Assembly: GCF_003610535.1 (NCBI RefSeq)
Contig: NZ_RAPN01000001.1
Location: forward strand, 496,001 to 560,000
Length of the DNA: 64,000 nt
Source: Mangrovibacterium diazotrophicum
GTDB lineage: Bacteria > Bacteroidota > Bacteroidia > Bacteroidales > Prolixibacteraceae
Reading direction: 5' to 3'
Shown here: one piece after another, positions 26,182-33,971 of the stretch
Position numbering within the stretch: the stretch's first letter is position 1
Layout: every line of letters starts with the position of its first letter
The notes under the pieces: model-generated
Told to the model about the DNA's origin: nothing
Databases searched by the model: none
What the model saw: the letters and a program-made list of their open reading frames with translations, nothing else
Translations under genes and position numbers: made by a program

Positions 26182-26979
26182 ATGAAAACATCGCATCGAA
26201 TTTTATCCGGGCTTTTAATTATTGTATTTTCCACATTATTCACATTATCGGCATCAGCCTGGGGCAGTACCGGACACCGGGCAATCGCTCAAATTGCCTG
26301 GCAACAGCTAAGCGACAAGAACAAATCAAAAATTGAAGCCATATTGGGCGACAGCTATTTGCCCCTGTTTGCAACCTGGGCCGATGACATTCGTTCGGAG
26401 AAAGATTATCCGCTCGGCACCATCCCTCACTATGTGAATATGCCACTTGGCCAGAACTATGAAGATTCGCAAAAAAACGAAAAAGGTGATTTAGTCACCA
26501 TCCTGAACGGGATGTTGGATCAGTTTCATAATCCAAAGTCGACAACTGAAGAAAAGGCTGTTGCTTTAAAAATTATTATTCACCTCATTGGAGATCTGCA
26601 CCAACCGATGCACATTGGGCTGGCAGAAGATCTAGGTGGCAATACAATAAGTGTTAAATGGTTTAACGAAGATTCTAACCTGCACAAAGTTTGGGACGAA
26701 GATATTATCGATAACAGTCGGTTGAGTTATACAGAACTGGCTCGATTTGCCGGCCAACCGTCAGAAAAAGAACTTCAACAACTTGAAAAGGGCGGTTTGA
26801 TCGCCTGGGTTGATGAAACCCACCAGATCACTCAAACAATCTACGACAACCTTGGTAACAAACATTTCAGTTACGAATATTACTACATGTTTAGCCCAGT
26901 CGTTTTGAAACAAATCCAAAAAGCGGGGTACAGATTGGGCTATGTGCTAAACAAGATTCTGGACGGAAAACAGATCTAG
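26182..26979 (+). CDS. S1/P1-type zinc nuclease
   Basis: A 265-residue secreted nuclease. The signal peptide ends LSASA, leaving Trp as the mature N-terminal residue, which is a zinc ligand in P1 nuclease. The other expected ligands are visible in order: His in GSTGHRAIA, Asp in TWADDI, His in IPHYVNM, His and Asp in HLIGDLHQP, and His and Asp in LHKVWDEDI. It should cleave single-stranded DNA or RNA and act as a 3'-nucleotidase in the periplasm or medium, perhaps to scavenge phosphate or nucleosides. Confidence 0.92.
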   Translation: MKTSHRILSGLLIIVFSTLFTLSASAWGSTGHRAIAQIAWQQLSDKNKSKIEAILGDSYLPLFATWADDIRSEKDYPLGTIPHYVNMPLGQNYEDSQKNEKGDLVTILNGMLDQFHNPKSTTEEKAVALKIIIHLIGDLHQPMHIGLAEDLGGNTISVKWFNEDSNLHKVWDEDIIDNSRLSYTELARFAGQPSEKELQQLEKGGLIAWVDETHQITQTIYDNLGNKHFSYEYYYMFSPVVLKQIQKAGYRLGYVLNKILDGKQI

Positions 26980-26982
26980 CGC

Positions 26983-27100
26983 GATTGGATTAAGCTATAA
27001 TAATTATTACTTTTAGCCGTTTGTGCTCCGAAAGCTATTCGGAACAGACCGAATTAGTCTGGAATGATAATTAAACCGGCAAAAAGAGTTTGATCCAATC
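26983..27100 (+). other. Candidate structured RNA element between nuclease and SPOR genes
   Basis: The ends pair, GATTGGAT (26983-26990) with ATCCAATC (27093-27100). Inside lie the palindrome TAATAATTATTA (26998-27009), the hairpin TCCGAA-AGCTA-TTCGGA (27027-27043) and the hairpin CAGAC-CGAATTA-GTCTG (27045-27061). TTCGG (27038-27042) can pair instead with CCGAA (27049-27053), so the two hairpins have a mutually exclusive alternative. No known riboswitch class is recognised. Confidence 0.3.
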
Positions 27101-27129
27101 AGAATCAATTGCCTCTTAATCCAAAATTC

Positions 27130-27528
27130 ATGAAGAAACTGGCATTTACTGCTGTTATTGCGCTATTATTTTTCGCTTCGTGCAAAGATAAACCTAAAAA
27201 ATTACAGGTTGAAAAGGTTGTACCCAAAGTCGAGGAAGTAAAAAAAGATACGATTCAAAAGCAAGTGTTGGCACCACAACCAATCGAAAAGCCAGCGGAC
27301 AAATACTTTCTGATCTCCGGAAGTTTTTTGAAAGAAGAACAAGCTGAAACTTATAAGTCAGAGCTTGAAACCCAAGGGTACCCGGCACAAGTTGTACAAC
27401 GCTCGTGGGGGCCGAACAGCGAATACTTTCGGGTGGCTATGTACGGATACCACGAGAAAGGAGACGCTTACGCAGATCTAAGCAAGGCACAACAAGAAGG
27501 TAAAGTCGTTTGGTTGCTCGTCAAATAA
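27130..27528 (+). CDS. SPOR-domain lipoprotein
   Basis: About 132 residues from MKKLAFTAVIALLFFASC, a lipoprotein signal with Cys at 18. A Lys/Val/Glu linker follows, then a SPOR domain (about 60-132) starting KYFLISGSFLKEEQAETYKSEL and ending KVVWLLVK. SPOR domains bind denuded glycan strands of peptidoglycan, often at division sites. The longer frame starting at 27109 adds seven residues with no signal character. A strong terminator follows. Confidence 0.87.
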   Translation: MKKLAFTAVIALLFFASCKDKPKKLQVEKVVPKVEEVKKDTIQKQVLAPQPIEKPADKYFLISGSFLKEEQAETYKSELETQGYPAQVVQRSWGPNSEYFRVAMYGYHEKGDAYADLSKAQQEGKVVWLLVK

Positions 27529-27551
27529 GCAAAACAATCCATCAAATACAC

Positions 27552-27579
27552 AAAGAGGCCCCGTTTGGCCTCTTTTTTT
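27552..27579 (+). terminator. Intrinsic terminator after the SPOR gene
   Basis: AAAGAGGCC (27552-27560) pairs with GGCCTCTTT (27567-27575) around a six-base loop, with the T-run continuing to 27579. Confidence 0.9.
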
Positions 27580-27711
27580 GTTCTAAATCGTCACTTTTAG
27601 TCACTGTCAAGCAAATTTCCTTGTTTTATGGCATAATAACTGCTGTTTTAGAATATCCCCGATTAATCTTTTTCGGCTCGAAAATGTTATAACTTAAAAA
27701 AGTTAAAAGAT

Positions 27712-28182
27712 ATGGAACTAAATACAGAAAGACTGATGCGCGGAATATTCGAGGAATTTAATAAGATGGATGCCTTTCGTACCCGTTTCAAAAACGACTT
27801 TTTTGAAACATTCCGGTTGGCCGTCGCAAAATTATATCCTGTTTCCGAAACCGACGATTTGGTTGAATACCTTGATATAATGGCAGAGGAAGCTCTGAGA
27901 GTTGCCAGTGATGTGATTGAGAAGGACCGCACTTATCCGGAGTATCGTCAGGTAATGGAGTTGAAGACATTCAATTCACTTTTGGAAAAACAAAACATTT
28001 CTGAATATCAAACGAAGGAAATCGAGTTTGTCAAGCATGAATTGAATAACCTTCTGTTGAAACACTACCCGGCGATTTTTGAATTTTCATCCTTCGGATA
28101 TCGGTTGCTGGATCGTAATGTACAGTTCTTCGCACGCCAGTTTACAAAAGCGCTGCGCGAAGCCGCGGAGAAAGCAGTATAG
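27712..28182 (+). CDS. Helical cytosolic protein, function unknown
   Basis: A 156-residue protein with no signal or membrane segment and a composition suggesting all-alpha structure (for example FEEFNKMDAFRTRFKNDFFETFRLAVAKL and LVEYLDIMAEEALRVASDVIEKD). No cysteine or catalytic motif stands out. I do not recognise the family. A small palindrome, TAACTT-A4-AAGTTA (27690-27705), lies just before the start codon and could affect initiation. Codon use looks like that of its neighbours, and the stop is followed by a 72-bp gap to the convergent globin gene. Confidence 0.6.
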   Translation: MELNTERLMRGIFEEFNKMDAFRTRFKNDFFETFRLAVAKLYPVSETDDLVEYLDIMAEEALRVASDVIEKDRTYPEYRQVMELKTFNSLLEKQNISEYQTKEIEFVKHELNNLLLKHYPAIFEFSSFGYRLLDRNVQFFARQFTKALREAAEKAV

Positions 28183-28254
28183 CTACTAAGGCAATAGGAT
28201 ACGAACGGATGAAAGGGAAGATCAATCATCTTCCCTGCGTGACTGCGATGTGTT

Positions 28255-28629
28255 TTATTGTCCGATAATCATCTCTTTGAGGGACCATAGTATAAACAAA
28301 ACATCCTTTTGCGTCACTTCATCAATTTTGTGATTGACCAAGGTGATCATCACATCGTCTACAACATGGGTGTATTCATCGCGACTGATGTTCATCCCTT
28401 TGTGGGCATTAACCATATCCTTGCCCGAATACTTGGCCGGTCCACCACTTCCCTCACTGAAAAACTCGACGGAATGCTGTTTCACCAATGCCAGCTTTTC
28501 GGGGGTATCCAAATACGGTACAAAACGCGCACTAACATGGGGATTCTTCATGTGGGCATCTACGGCATCATCAACAATTGCAATAATTCCTTCAGTGCCA
28601 CCTAATCGTTCAAACAAACTCTGACTCAT
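28255..28629 (-). CDS. Group I truncated haemoglobin
   Basis: A 124-residue globin with the 2-on-2 helical pattern. The N-terminus is SLFERLGGTEGIIAIVDDAVDAH, an FVPYLDTPEKLALVKQHSVEFFSEGSGG segment follows, and the proximal haem His76 lies in MVNAHKGMNIS. Distal residues include Phe/Tyr positions near 37-40. The protein binds haem and probably O2 or NO; detoxification of NO is a common role but cannot be read here. It is transcribed alone, with a candidate promoter at 28733-28740. Confidence 0.9.
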   Translation of the reverse strand: MSQSLFERLGGTEGIIAIVDDAVDAHMKNPHVSARFVPYLDTPEKLALVKQHSVEFFSEGSGGPAKYSGKDMVNAHKGMNISRDEYTHVVDDVMITLVNHKIDEVTQKDVLFILWSLKEMIIGQ

Positions 28630-28732
28630 CTGACTTTCTATTTAGGGTTAATACTAATATTCACCTAATTCCGGCAGATCGTCGATTAATGATTTTTATT
28701 TTTTACAGACTACTAATTCAAGCAAAGTTACA

Positions 28733-28740
28733 GCGTTAGA
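28733..28740 (-). promoter_or_regulatory. Candidate -7 element of the truncated haemoglobin gene
   Basis: The minus strand reads TAACTTTG, an exact TAnnTTTG match. A TTG lies 15 bases further upstream (28756-28758), a little closer than usual. The predicted leader is about 100 nt. Confidence 0.4.
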
Positions 28741-28797
28741 TCCTGCAACAACTAGCAATTTTAAACCAAATACTAATACGTTTCGGTCGTTTACAAA

Positions 28798-29907
28798 CTA
28801 GACCAAAGCCTGTTGCAAATACTCCGATGGTAAAATACCGTACTTCCGCAAAAAGCATTTCGAGAAATAAGAAGGGCTGTTAAATCCTGTTTCGTAAGCT
28901 ATTTCCGCAATGTTTCCACTTTGGCGCCTGATGCGTTTTGCAGCTTTCCGCAAGCGATAGTTTTTGATGAAATTATTGGGTGTCTCGCCAACCAGCGAAA
29001 CCATTTTACGATAAAACTGAGATTTACTATATCCAAGGTTCTTTCCCAAATCTTCTACTTTCAAATAAGGATTTTGCCAGGTCTCAGCAATATAATCCAT
29101 CAGTGGATAAAGAAATTTCTGGTCCGTTGGGCTGAGCGACACAAAGAGCTCGTGTTCCAAATAAGCATCCGGATTTTCTTCTTCATACAGGCTTTTCACA
29201 TCTGCGGAAACCACGATATTGTTTTCGGAGATATCGTGGAGCATTCGTGCTTCTTTTTCAGCCTCTTCAAACAATTCCCGGTTACCGGAAACCGGCACTC
29301 CCGCGCTGATGCCTGTCTTCAATCTGATCGGAGCACAATTGGCCTTTTTCCCCCATTCCACAATTCCGGAATACAGCTCTAAGGCACACAAAATAGTCTG
29401 GGTAACCGACTGGAATGAAACCAGGTAAGAGGTTCGGAAAGTCTTTACGACCCGCCCGCCGAACTTCTGAAAAATCGGTATCAGTAAATTCATACAGGCC
29501 GGAATATTGACATCTTCTCCTGTTTTCTCCGCATGTAGAGAAGCCCAATCATCAAACCCCACCATCATCAGAGTTCGAAGTGCCGACTCGCTAATGACAT
29601 TCAGTGGCCCTTCGCCTATTTGTTTGGGGTCGCTTATACGTCCCAAAAACGACTCAACCACAAGCGGGTCTACTTCAATAATCTCATTCGGAACTTCGCC
29701 ATGTGCAGAACCATGCATCTGCTCAATAGCCTCCTTATTCGGGGCCTCAATCAGGCAAAAAGCTGTTTTCCGGCGATCGTCGAACCAATAAGTCAATCCC
29801 CGGCATTGAAAGTTATGCTGAATCTTCAGATCCTGTTGGTGAAGCTGGGCAACAATCTCAGCGGTTACCTTTTCCGAAACATCGTGTCGATCCATGTAGA
29901 TAGGCAT
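28798..29907 (-). CDS. DUF4242 - cyclase-like - AraC regulator fusion
   Basis: A 369-residue protein with three parts. Residues 1-80 (MPIYMDRHDVSEKVTAEIVA, CRGLTYWFDD, TAFCLIEAPNKEAI) match DUF4242, a ferredoxin-like domain annotated in some relatives as nickel binding. Residues about 100-230 resemble a degenerate adenylate/guanylate cyclase fold (IPIFQKFGGRVVKTFRTSYLVSF, RLKTGISAGVPV) lacking the catalytic aspartates in their usual form. Residues about 268-369 are an AraC helix-turn-helix pair (VEDLGKNLGYSKSQFYRKM, IAEIAYETGFNSPSYFSKCF). It is probably a cytosolic transcriptional activator whose N-terminal halves sense a ligand. Targets are unknown. Confidence 0.8.
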   Translation of the reverse strand: MPIYMDRHDVSEKVTAEIVAQLHQQDLKIQHNFQCRGLTYWFDDRRKTAFCLIEAPNKEAIEQMHGSAHGEVPNEIIEVDPLVVESFLGRISDPKQIGEGPLNVISESALRTLMMVGFDDWASLHAEKTGEDVNIPACMNLLIPIFQKFGGRVVKTFRTSYLVSFQSVTQTILCALELYSGIVEWGKKANCAPIRLKTGISAGVPVSGNRELFEEAEKEARMLHDISENNIVVSADVKSLYEEENPDAYLEHELFVSLSPTDQKFLYPLMDYIAETWQNPYLKVEDLGKNLGYSKSQFYRKMVSLVGETPNNFIKNYRLRKAAKRIRRQSGNIAEIAYETGFNSPSYFSKCFLRKYGILPSEYLQQALV

Positions 29908-30134
29908 AGTCTTCGTTTTTAGTCGTTAGTTAAGCCATCTGCCGCGAAACAATCAGACAGACGGTATAACCATATACCGCTTTCAATTAAAATTGGTTAT
30001 CATTCGGATGGAAATCTCCGTTGACAAGAAATTTCGGAAACAGGCGAATAGGATATTTTTTTGTCTACGGGCGGAGATAGATGAATTGAAAAATAAATCC
30101 GTAAATTCAGTAGAAGACTTTATTAGAGCTCAAT

Positions 30135-31127
30135 CTAGAGAGATCCTCTCAAAATCAGCTTTGGAGGAAGCGTTTCGAAAAGTTTTTCCTTTGATTCGAC
30201 AAAGTGTGCCGCTTTTTTACCCATTTCCGCAAAATCCACTGAAATAACTGTGATACCGTCGCCAACAAGTTCCTTCAGCGGACTATCGTTGTATGCAATC
30301 ATTCCAATATCTTTCCCGAGTATCAGCTGTTGTTTCTTGGCACTTTTAACAATGTAAACCAAATCTTCTTCCTTAATTACAAAATAAGCTTCGCCTGATT
30401 GAACCGACTGTTCCGTTAACTTCTCTATTACATTGCAAACAATATCATTATCATTACAAAATGAAATAAATGAATTTACAAATTCAGACGGATGCGGCGT
30501 TGTTTTGGGAAATACCAGGTTGAATTTACGATAGCAAGTCAAACGATCTTTAACCTGCTCCAAACAGTTGACAGCGCCATTTGCGAAGTCCTGATTCAAA
30601 TAGGCAATATCCGGGTTGTCGGGTGTTCCCATATCCAGAATCAGCAGTTTGTTGGGATCAATTTTGCGAACCACCTTCTCCATCCGATGATGTTTGATAT
30701 TCATCACCACATACATACTGTAGCGCCCCAAGCTGTTTTGAATCAGCTGTTCAAACACATCCGGATTGTAATGATGGAAAAGTAAATCGACCACATAGTT
30801 ATCCGGTAAATTAGCCCTGAAACTACCGTAAAGCTGTTCTTTAAACGCGCTGAAGTCGTCCAGCAACATCATCACTTTAAACGAGGCAGAATTTACAAAA
30901 TAGCCCTTCGTCGGCGTTGATGAGATGATGCTGCGCTGCTTTAAAATCCGGTAGGCTTTGAAGATGGTGTCGCGGGATAAGCCGCTGGATTTGCTCAATT
31001 GATTGACCGAGGGCAGAAAATCACCTTCTCTAAGCACACCGTTGCTAATAGCCTCGTTTACGGCATGCAGCAGCTGCTGTATTTTAGTTTGTGCAGATCC
31101 CTCGTCTATGGAAAACTGAAAGCCCAT
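30135..31127 (-). CDS. GntR-type regulator with sugar-binding domain, probable fucose regulator
   Basis: A 330-residue regulator. The N-terminal winged HTH of the GntR family (about 10-75, VLREGDFLPSVNQLSKSSGLSRDTIFKAYRILK) is followed by a periplasmic-binding-protein-like domain of the LacI type (about 85-325, including GKDIGMIAYNDSPLKELVGDG). This architecture and the position next to the fucose permease and isomerase genes match the FucR repressor of Bacteroides, so L-fucose (or a derivative) is the likely ligand. A terminator-like hairpin sits directly before the start codon (31147-31177). Confidence 0.8.
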   Translation of the reverse strand: MGFQFSIDEGSAQTKIQQLLHAVNEAISNGVLREGDFLPSVNQLSKSSGLSRDTIFKAYRILKQRSIISSTPTKGYFVNSASFKVMMLLDDFSAFKEQLYGSFRANLPDNYVVDLLFHHYNPDVFEQLIQNSLGRYSMYVVMNIKHHRMEKVVRKIDPNKLLILDMGTPDNPDIAYLNQDFANGAVNCLEQVKDRLTCYRKFNLVFPKTTPHPSEFVNSFISFCNDNDIVCNVIEKLTEQSVQSGEAYFVIKEEDLVYIVKSAKKQQLILGKDIGMIAYNDSPLKELVGDGITVISVDFAEMGKKAAHFVESKEKLFETLPPKLILRGSL

Positions 31128-31146
31128 AAGCTTAATTTAGTGAACG

Positions 31147-31177
31147 AAAAAGCCTGAACTGCCACTGCAATTCAGGC
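31147..31177 (-). terminator. Terminator-like hairpin in the leader of the fucose regulator gene
   Basis: GCCTGAA (31152-31158) pairs with TTCAGGC (31171-31177), with an inner TGC/GCA stem, and on the minus strand the hairpin is followed by TTTTT (complement of 31147-31151). It ends the permease transcript, but it lies only about 20 bp from the regulator start codon, so any transcript entering the regulator must pass it. Confidence 0.65.
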
Positions 31178-31286
31178 CTATAAACCCAACAACTTATCTG
31201 AATATAGTAGAAAAACGTTACTATCCAAGAGCGGATACTAACAGAAGTTTTCATAAAGCCACATTGCGTGGCCTTTATATTCAACT

Positions 31287-31319
31287 CAAAAATAGTATTT
31301 CTGCCCGAATAACCAGCAA
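31287..31319 (-). promoter_or_regulatory. Candidate promoter of the fucose regulator gene
   Basis: Minus strand: TTG (31317-31319) then 22 bases then TATTTTTG (31287-31294), an exact -7 match. It would give a leader of about 150 nt containing a hairpin at 31255-31276 (AAAGCCAC/GTGGCcTTT) and the terminator-like hairpin at 31147-31177. Confidence 0.45.
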
Positions 31320-31384
31320 TATAAAACAAAGCTTTTGTCAAAAAACACCCTCCTTTCATTTGGTTATCCTTACAGAATTATTCT

Positions 31385-32695
31385 TTAGTCAGCATAATAG
31401 TGAATCGTAAATGTGCGATACCCATAGATCCCGATAATAACGAAACAAAACAATGGGATTGCAAACGACACATTTACCGCGGGCAGACTGAAAAGGCTTC
31501 CCTGATCGATAACCCAGGCCTGAATTTTGGGTAGGAAAGTACCACCAACAATCGACATGATCAGTCCGGCAGCACCGAACTTGGCATCCTCACCCATTCC
31601 GCGAAGCGCAATGCCGTAGATTGTTGGGAACATGAGCGACATACAGGCAGAAATTCCAACAAGACAGTATAGCCCCCAAATGTCCTGGAATAAGATCGTA
31701 CCGGCCGACAAAAAGATTGCTCCAACCGAAAGGATCATCAGCAATCGTCCGGGGCGGATATATTTTAGCAGGAAGGTGCAAATGAACCGCGAAACCAGAA
31801 AGCTTCCCATGGCGAAAATATTGTACAACTGTGCTTTCTGAGCCGCATCCCCCGCCGTTAGACCGAACTGTTCCATGAAAATACGTTGCCCATATTGGAC
31901 GATAAACGTCCAGCACATAATTTGCGCCCCAACGTAGAACAACTGCGCCACCACGCCTTCGTAGTAACGGGGAACTTTCATGAGGTTTTTCAGTGCACCG
32001 AAAAAATTCAAATCGTGCGAAGACTCTTCGTTCTTTGGCATCTTCGCAAAAAGAATAATCAGAAATACAGCGATAATCACCCCGCCAATGGCAATATAGG
32101 GCGAACTCAAAATATCCAGATCATGGACTTTTAGCTGGTTGAACTCTTCCGGCGACAACAGTGCTCTCTCATCAGCTCCACGCGGATCAAGACGAGCCTG
32201 AATAAATGTTTTAGCAATGAACATCCCTGTCAACGAACCCATCGGGTTAAAAGCCTGCGCCAGGTTCAACCGACGGGTTGCGGTACTGTCGGGCCCCATA
32301 AACAAGATGTAAGGGTTGGCACTCGTTTCCAAAAACGAAAGCCCGCAAGTCATTACGAAATAGGCGATCAGAAACGGGTAATACATCCCGATAGAGTTAG
32401 CCGGGATAAACAACAATGCTCCGGTAGCGTAGAGGCCTAAGCCCATTAAAATCCCGGATTTATATGAATATTTTCGAATGTAGAAGGCAGCAGGAAAGGC
32501 CATTGCGCCGTATCCTCCATAGAAAACGACCTGCACCCAGGTACCGCCACCGACCCCCATGTTAAAAATACGGGAAAAAGCTTCGACCATCGGGTTGGTA
32601 ATATCATTGGCGAAGCCCCACAATGCAAAACAACTGGTAATTAGTATAAACGGAACTATGTATTCCGTTGGAACTACTTTTTCTTTGGTTTTCAC
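31385..32695 (-). CDS. fucP: L-fucose:H+ symporter (MFS)
   Basis: A 436-residue major-facilitator permease with about 12 membrane segments. FucP-family features include the opening VPFILITSCFALWGFANDITNPMVEAF, with the Asp in ANDITNP that corresponds to the proton/sugar site of E. coli FucP. SFLETSANPYILFMGP near 130 and SLMFPTIYGIALRGMGEDAKFGAAG near 350-374 are also typical. It imports L-fucose with protons across the inner membrane. It is preceded by the DUF6786-like gene (34 bp gap) and followed by the regulator. Confidence 0.9.
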   Translation of the reverse strand: MKTKEKVVPTEYIVPFILITSCFALWGFANDITNPMVEAFSRIFNMGVGGGTWVQVVFYGGYGAMAFPAAFYIRKYSYKSGILMGLGLYATGALLFIPANSIGMYYPFLIAYFVMTCGLSFLETSANPYILFMGPDSTATRRLNLAQAFNPMGSLTGMFIAKTFIQARLDPRGADERALLSPEEFNQLKVHDLDILSSPYIAIGGVIIAVFLIILFAKMPKNEESSHDLNFFGALKNLMKVPRYYEGVVAQLFYVGAQIMCWTFIVQYGQRIFMEQFGLTAGDAAQKAQLYNIFAMGSFLVSRFICTFLLKYIRPGRLLMILSVGAIFLSAGTILFQDIWGLYCLVGISACMSLMFPTIYGIALRGMGEDAKFGAAGLIMSIVGGTFLPKIQAWVIDQGSLFSLPAVNVSFAIPLFCFVIIGIYGYRTFTIHYYAD

Positions 32696-32729
32696 GCTTG
32701 GTTTGTTTAGTTATTGTTTGAGTAATTTT

Positions 32730-33872
32730 TTAGTTGAATGAATCTTCTAATTTCAGCAAGGTCACGCCGAGAACATTTTCCGCAATGGCATTCAAGTCTT
32801 GCAAACTACCTTCAAAATGATAAGTCCGCTGGATATGAATATGACTTTGACCGGATTCAAGCTGAAGCGCTTCCGATGATGACTCCAACTCGTAAAATGG
32901 TCCAAGTTGTGCACCATTCGCAAGCGGTCCGTCATTGTAAACATTAATCAAATCTCCTTTAAACGGTTCTTTCTGGACTTCATCCCAGGCAGAATTGACA
33001 TAGTCCGTCGCATACGGATTGATAGTTGTCTCCAGAATTGTCAACCGCTGATTTGCCAAATCATAGCTTCCTAAAAAACGCTTAGCTCGAACGGGAGGGA
33101 TTCCCAACTTACTTCGGTACTGACCATCCGCTTTCAACAAAACATGGTCCGCTTTAATTTTGATCCGATCTTCCGGGATCTCTCCAAAGTAATCCGCTTT
33201 CAGAATTGGTCCTTCCTCTTCAGCATTAAACGGGACAATAATGATGACGTCCGGCGACGGATTATACATGGAAAGCATCCAAATGGAAGGCAAACCTCCC
33301 GCCTTGATCCATGTGTTCGCTCCAATGTTTTTTAGCTGATTTAACGACTCGTAAGCCACTGATTTGACAGACGGGCCGGGTTGACAATTCAAACTGAAAA
33401 CAATCTCATCGGACAGGATGATCCCCACCCGACGGGTGACCTCCATCTCGAACTCGGTTCCGGAATAGTTTTTCAATTTAAATACTTGATTAACCGTGAC
33501 CATTTCCGGCATCACTTCCTTCACCTCCCAGGGCATTACATCAATAACTGAAGGAACCTTCCAATTATTGATTTCCATGGTCTTTCCCTTTTCGAAATAA
33601 AAGGAGAACTGACCACCCTCGGGACCAAACCAGAAGCGCTCTTCGCCGCCATAAGCATTGAATTGTTCGGAACGTTTTTCCGCTTCAAACAGTTCGTGGT
33701 TTACCCATCCGAATGAATAGCCCTGCTTGCCCGACGTTGTGCTCGTCATGACCCGTCCCTGCAAATCGGGCGCCACTAAAACACGGGACTCTCCGCCAAC
33801 CAGCTCCACGGCTGTTTGGTATTTTTGAAGACATTCCAGGTCGTATCCGTATTGTCCTTTCTTAAATGACAT
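32730..33872 (-). CDS. Mutarotase-like sugar-binding protein (DUF6786-like)
   Basis: A 380-residue cytosolic beta-rich protein. Segments such as VAPDLQGRVMTSTTSG, FNAYGGEERFWFGPEGGQFS and EVTRRVGIIL have the look of aldose-1-epimerase-like (galactose mutarotase fold) proteins, and I associate it with the DUF6786 group. The catalytic His pair of true mutarotases is not obvious. Its place between fucI and fucP suggests a role in fucose metabolism, perhaps anomer conversion, but this is inference. Confidence 0.65.
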   Translation of the reverse strand: MSFKKGQYGYDLECLQKYQTAVELVGGESRVLVAPDLQGRVMTSTTSGKQGYSFGWVNHELFEAEKRSEQFNAYGGEERFWFGPEGGQFSFYFEKGKTMEINNWKVPSVIDVMPWEVKEVMPEMVTVNQVFKLKNYSGTEFEMEVTRRVGIILSDEIVFSLNCQPGPSVKSVAYESLNQLKNIGANTWIKAGGLPSIWMLSMYNPSPDVIIIVPFNAEEEGPILKADYFGEIPEDRIKIKADHVLLKADGQYRSKLGIPPVRAKRFLGSYDLANQRLTILETTINPYATDYVNSAWDEVQKEPFKGDLINVYNDGPLANGAQLGPFYELESSSEALQLESGQSHIHIQRTYHFEGSLQDLNAIAENVLGVTLLKLEDSFN

Positions 33873-33971
33873 GTATTTGATTTACTTTCAGCGTTAAAAA
33901 GGTGGTGGTTTCAACCGAGAAGCGGCTGAAACCACCGAAATTTCTGCTAAAGATAAAATTCCTATCTAAAA

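Noticed and set aside
29993-30247. 84-residue plus-strand ORF between the AraC-type and fucose regulators
   Set aside because: Its second half overlaps the well-supported regulator gene antisense, and the sequence has no family features.
31132-31359. 75-residue minus-strand ORF between fucP and its regulator
   Set aside because: It covers the leader hairpins and terminator and is not protein-like.
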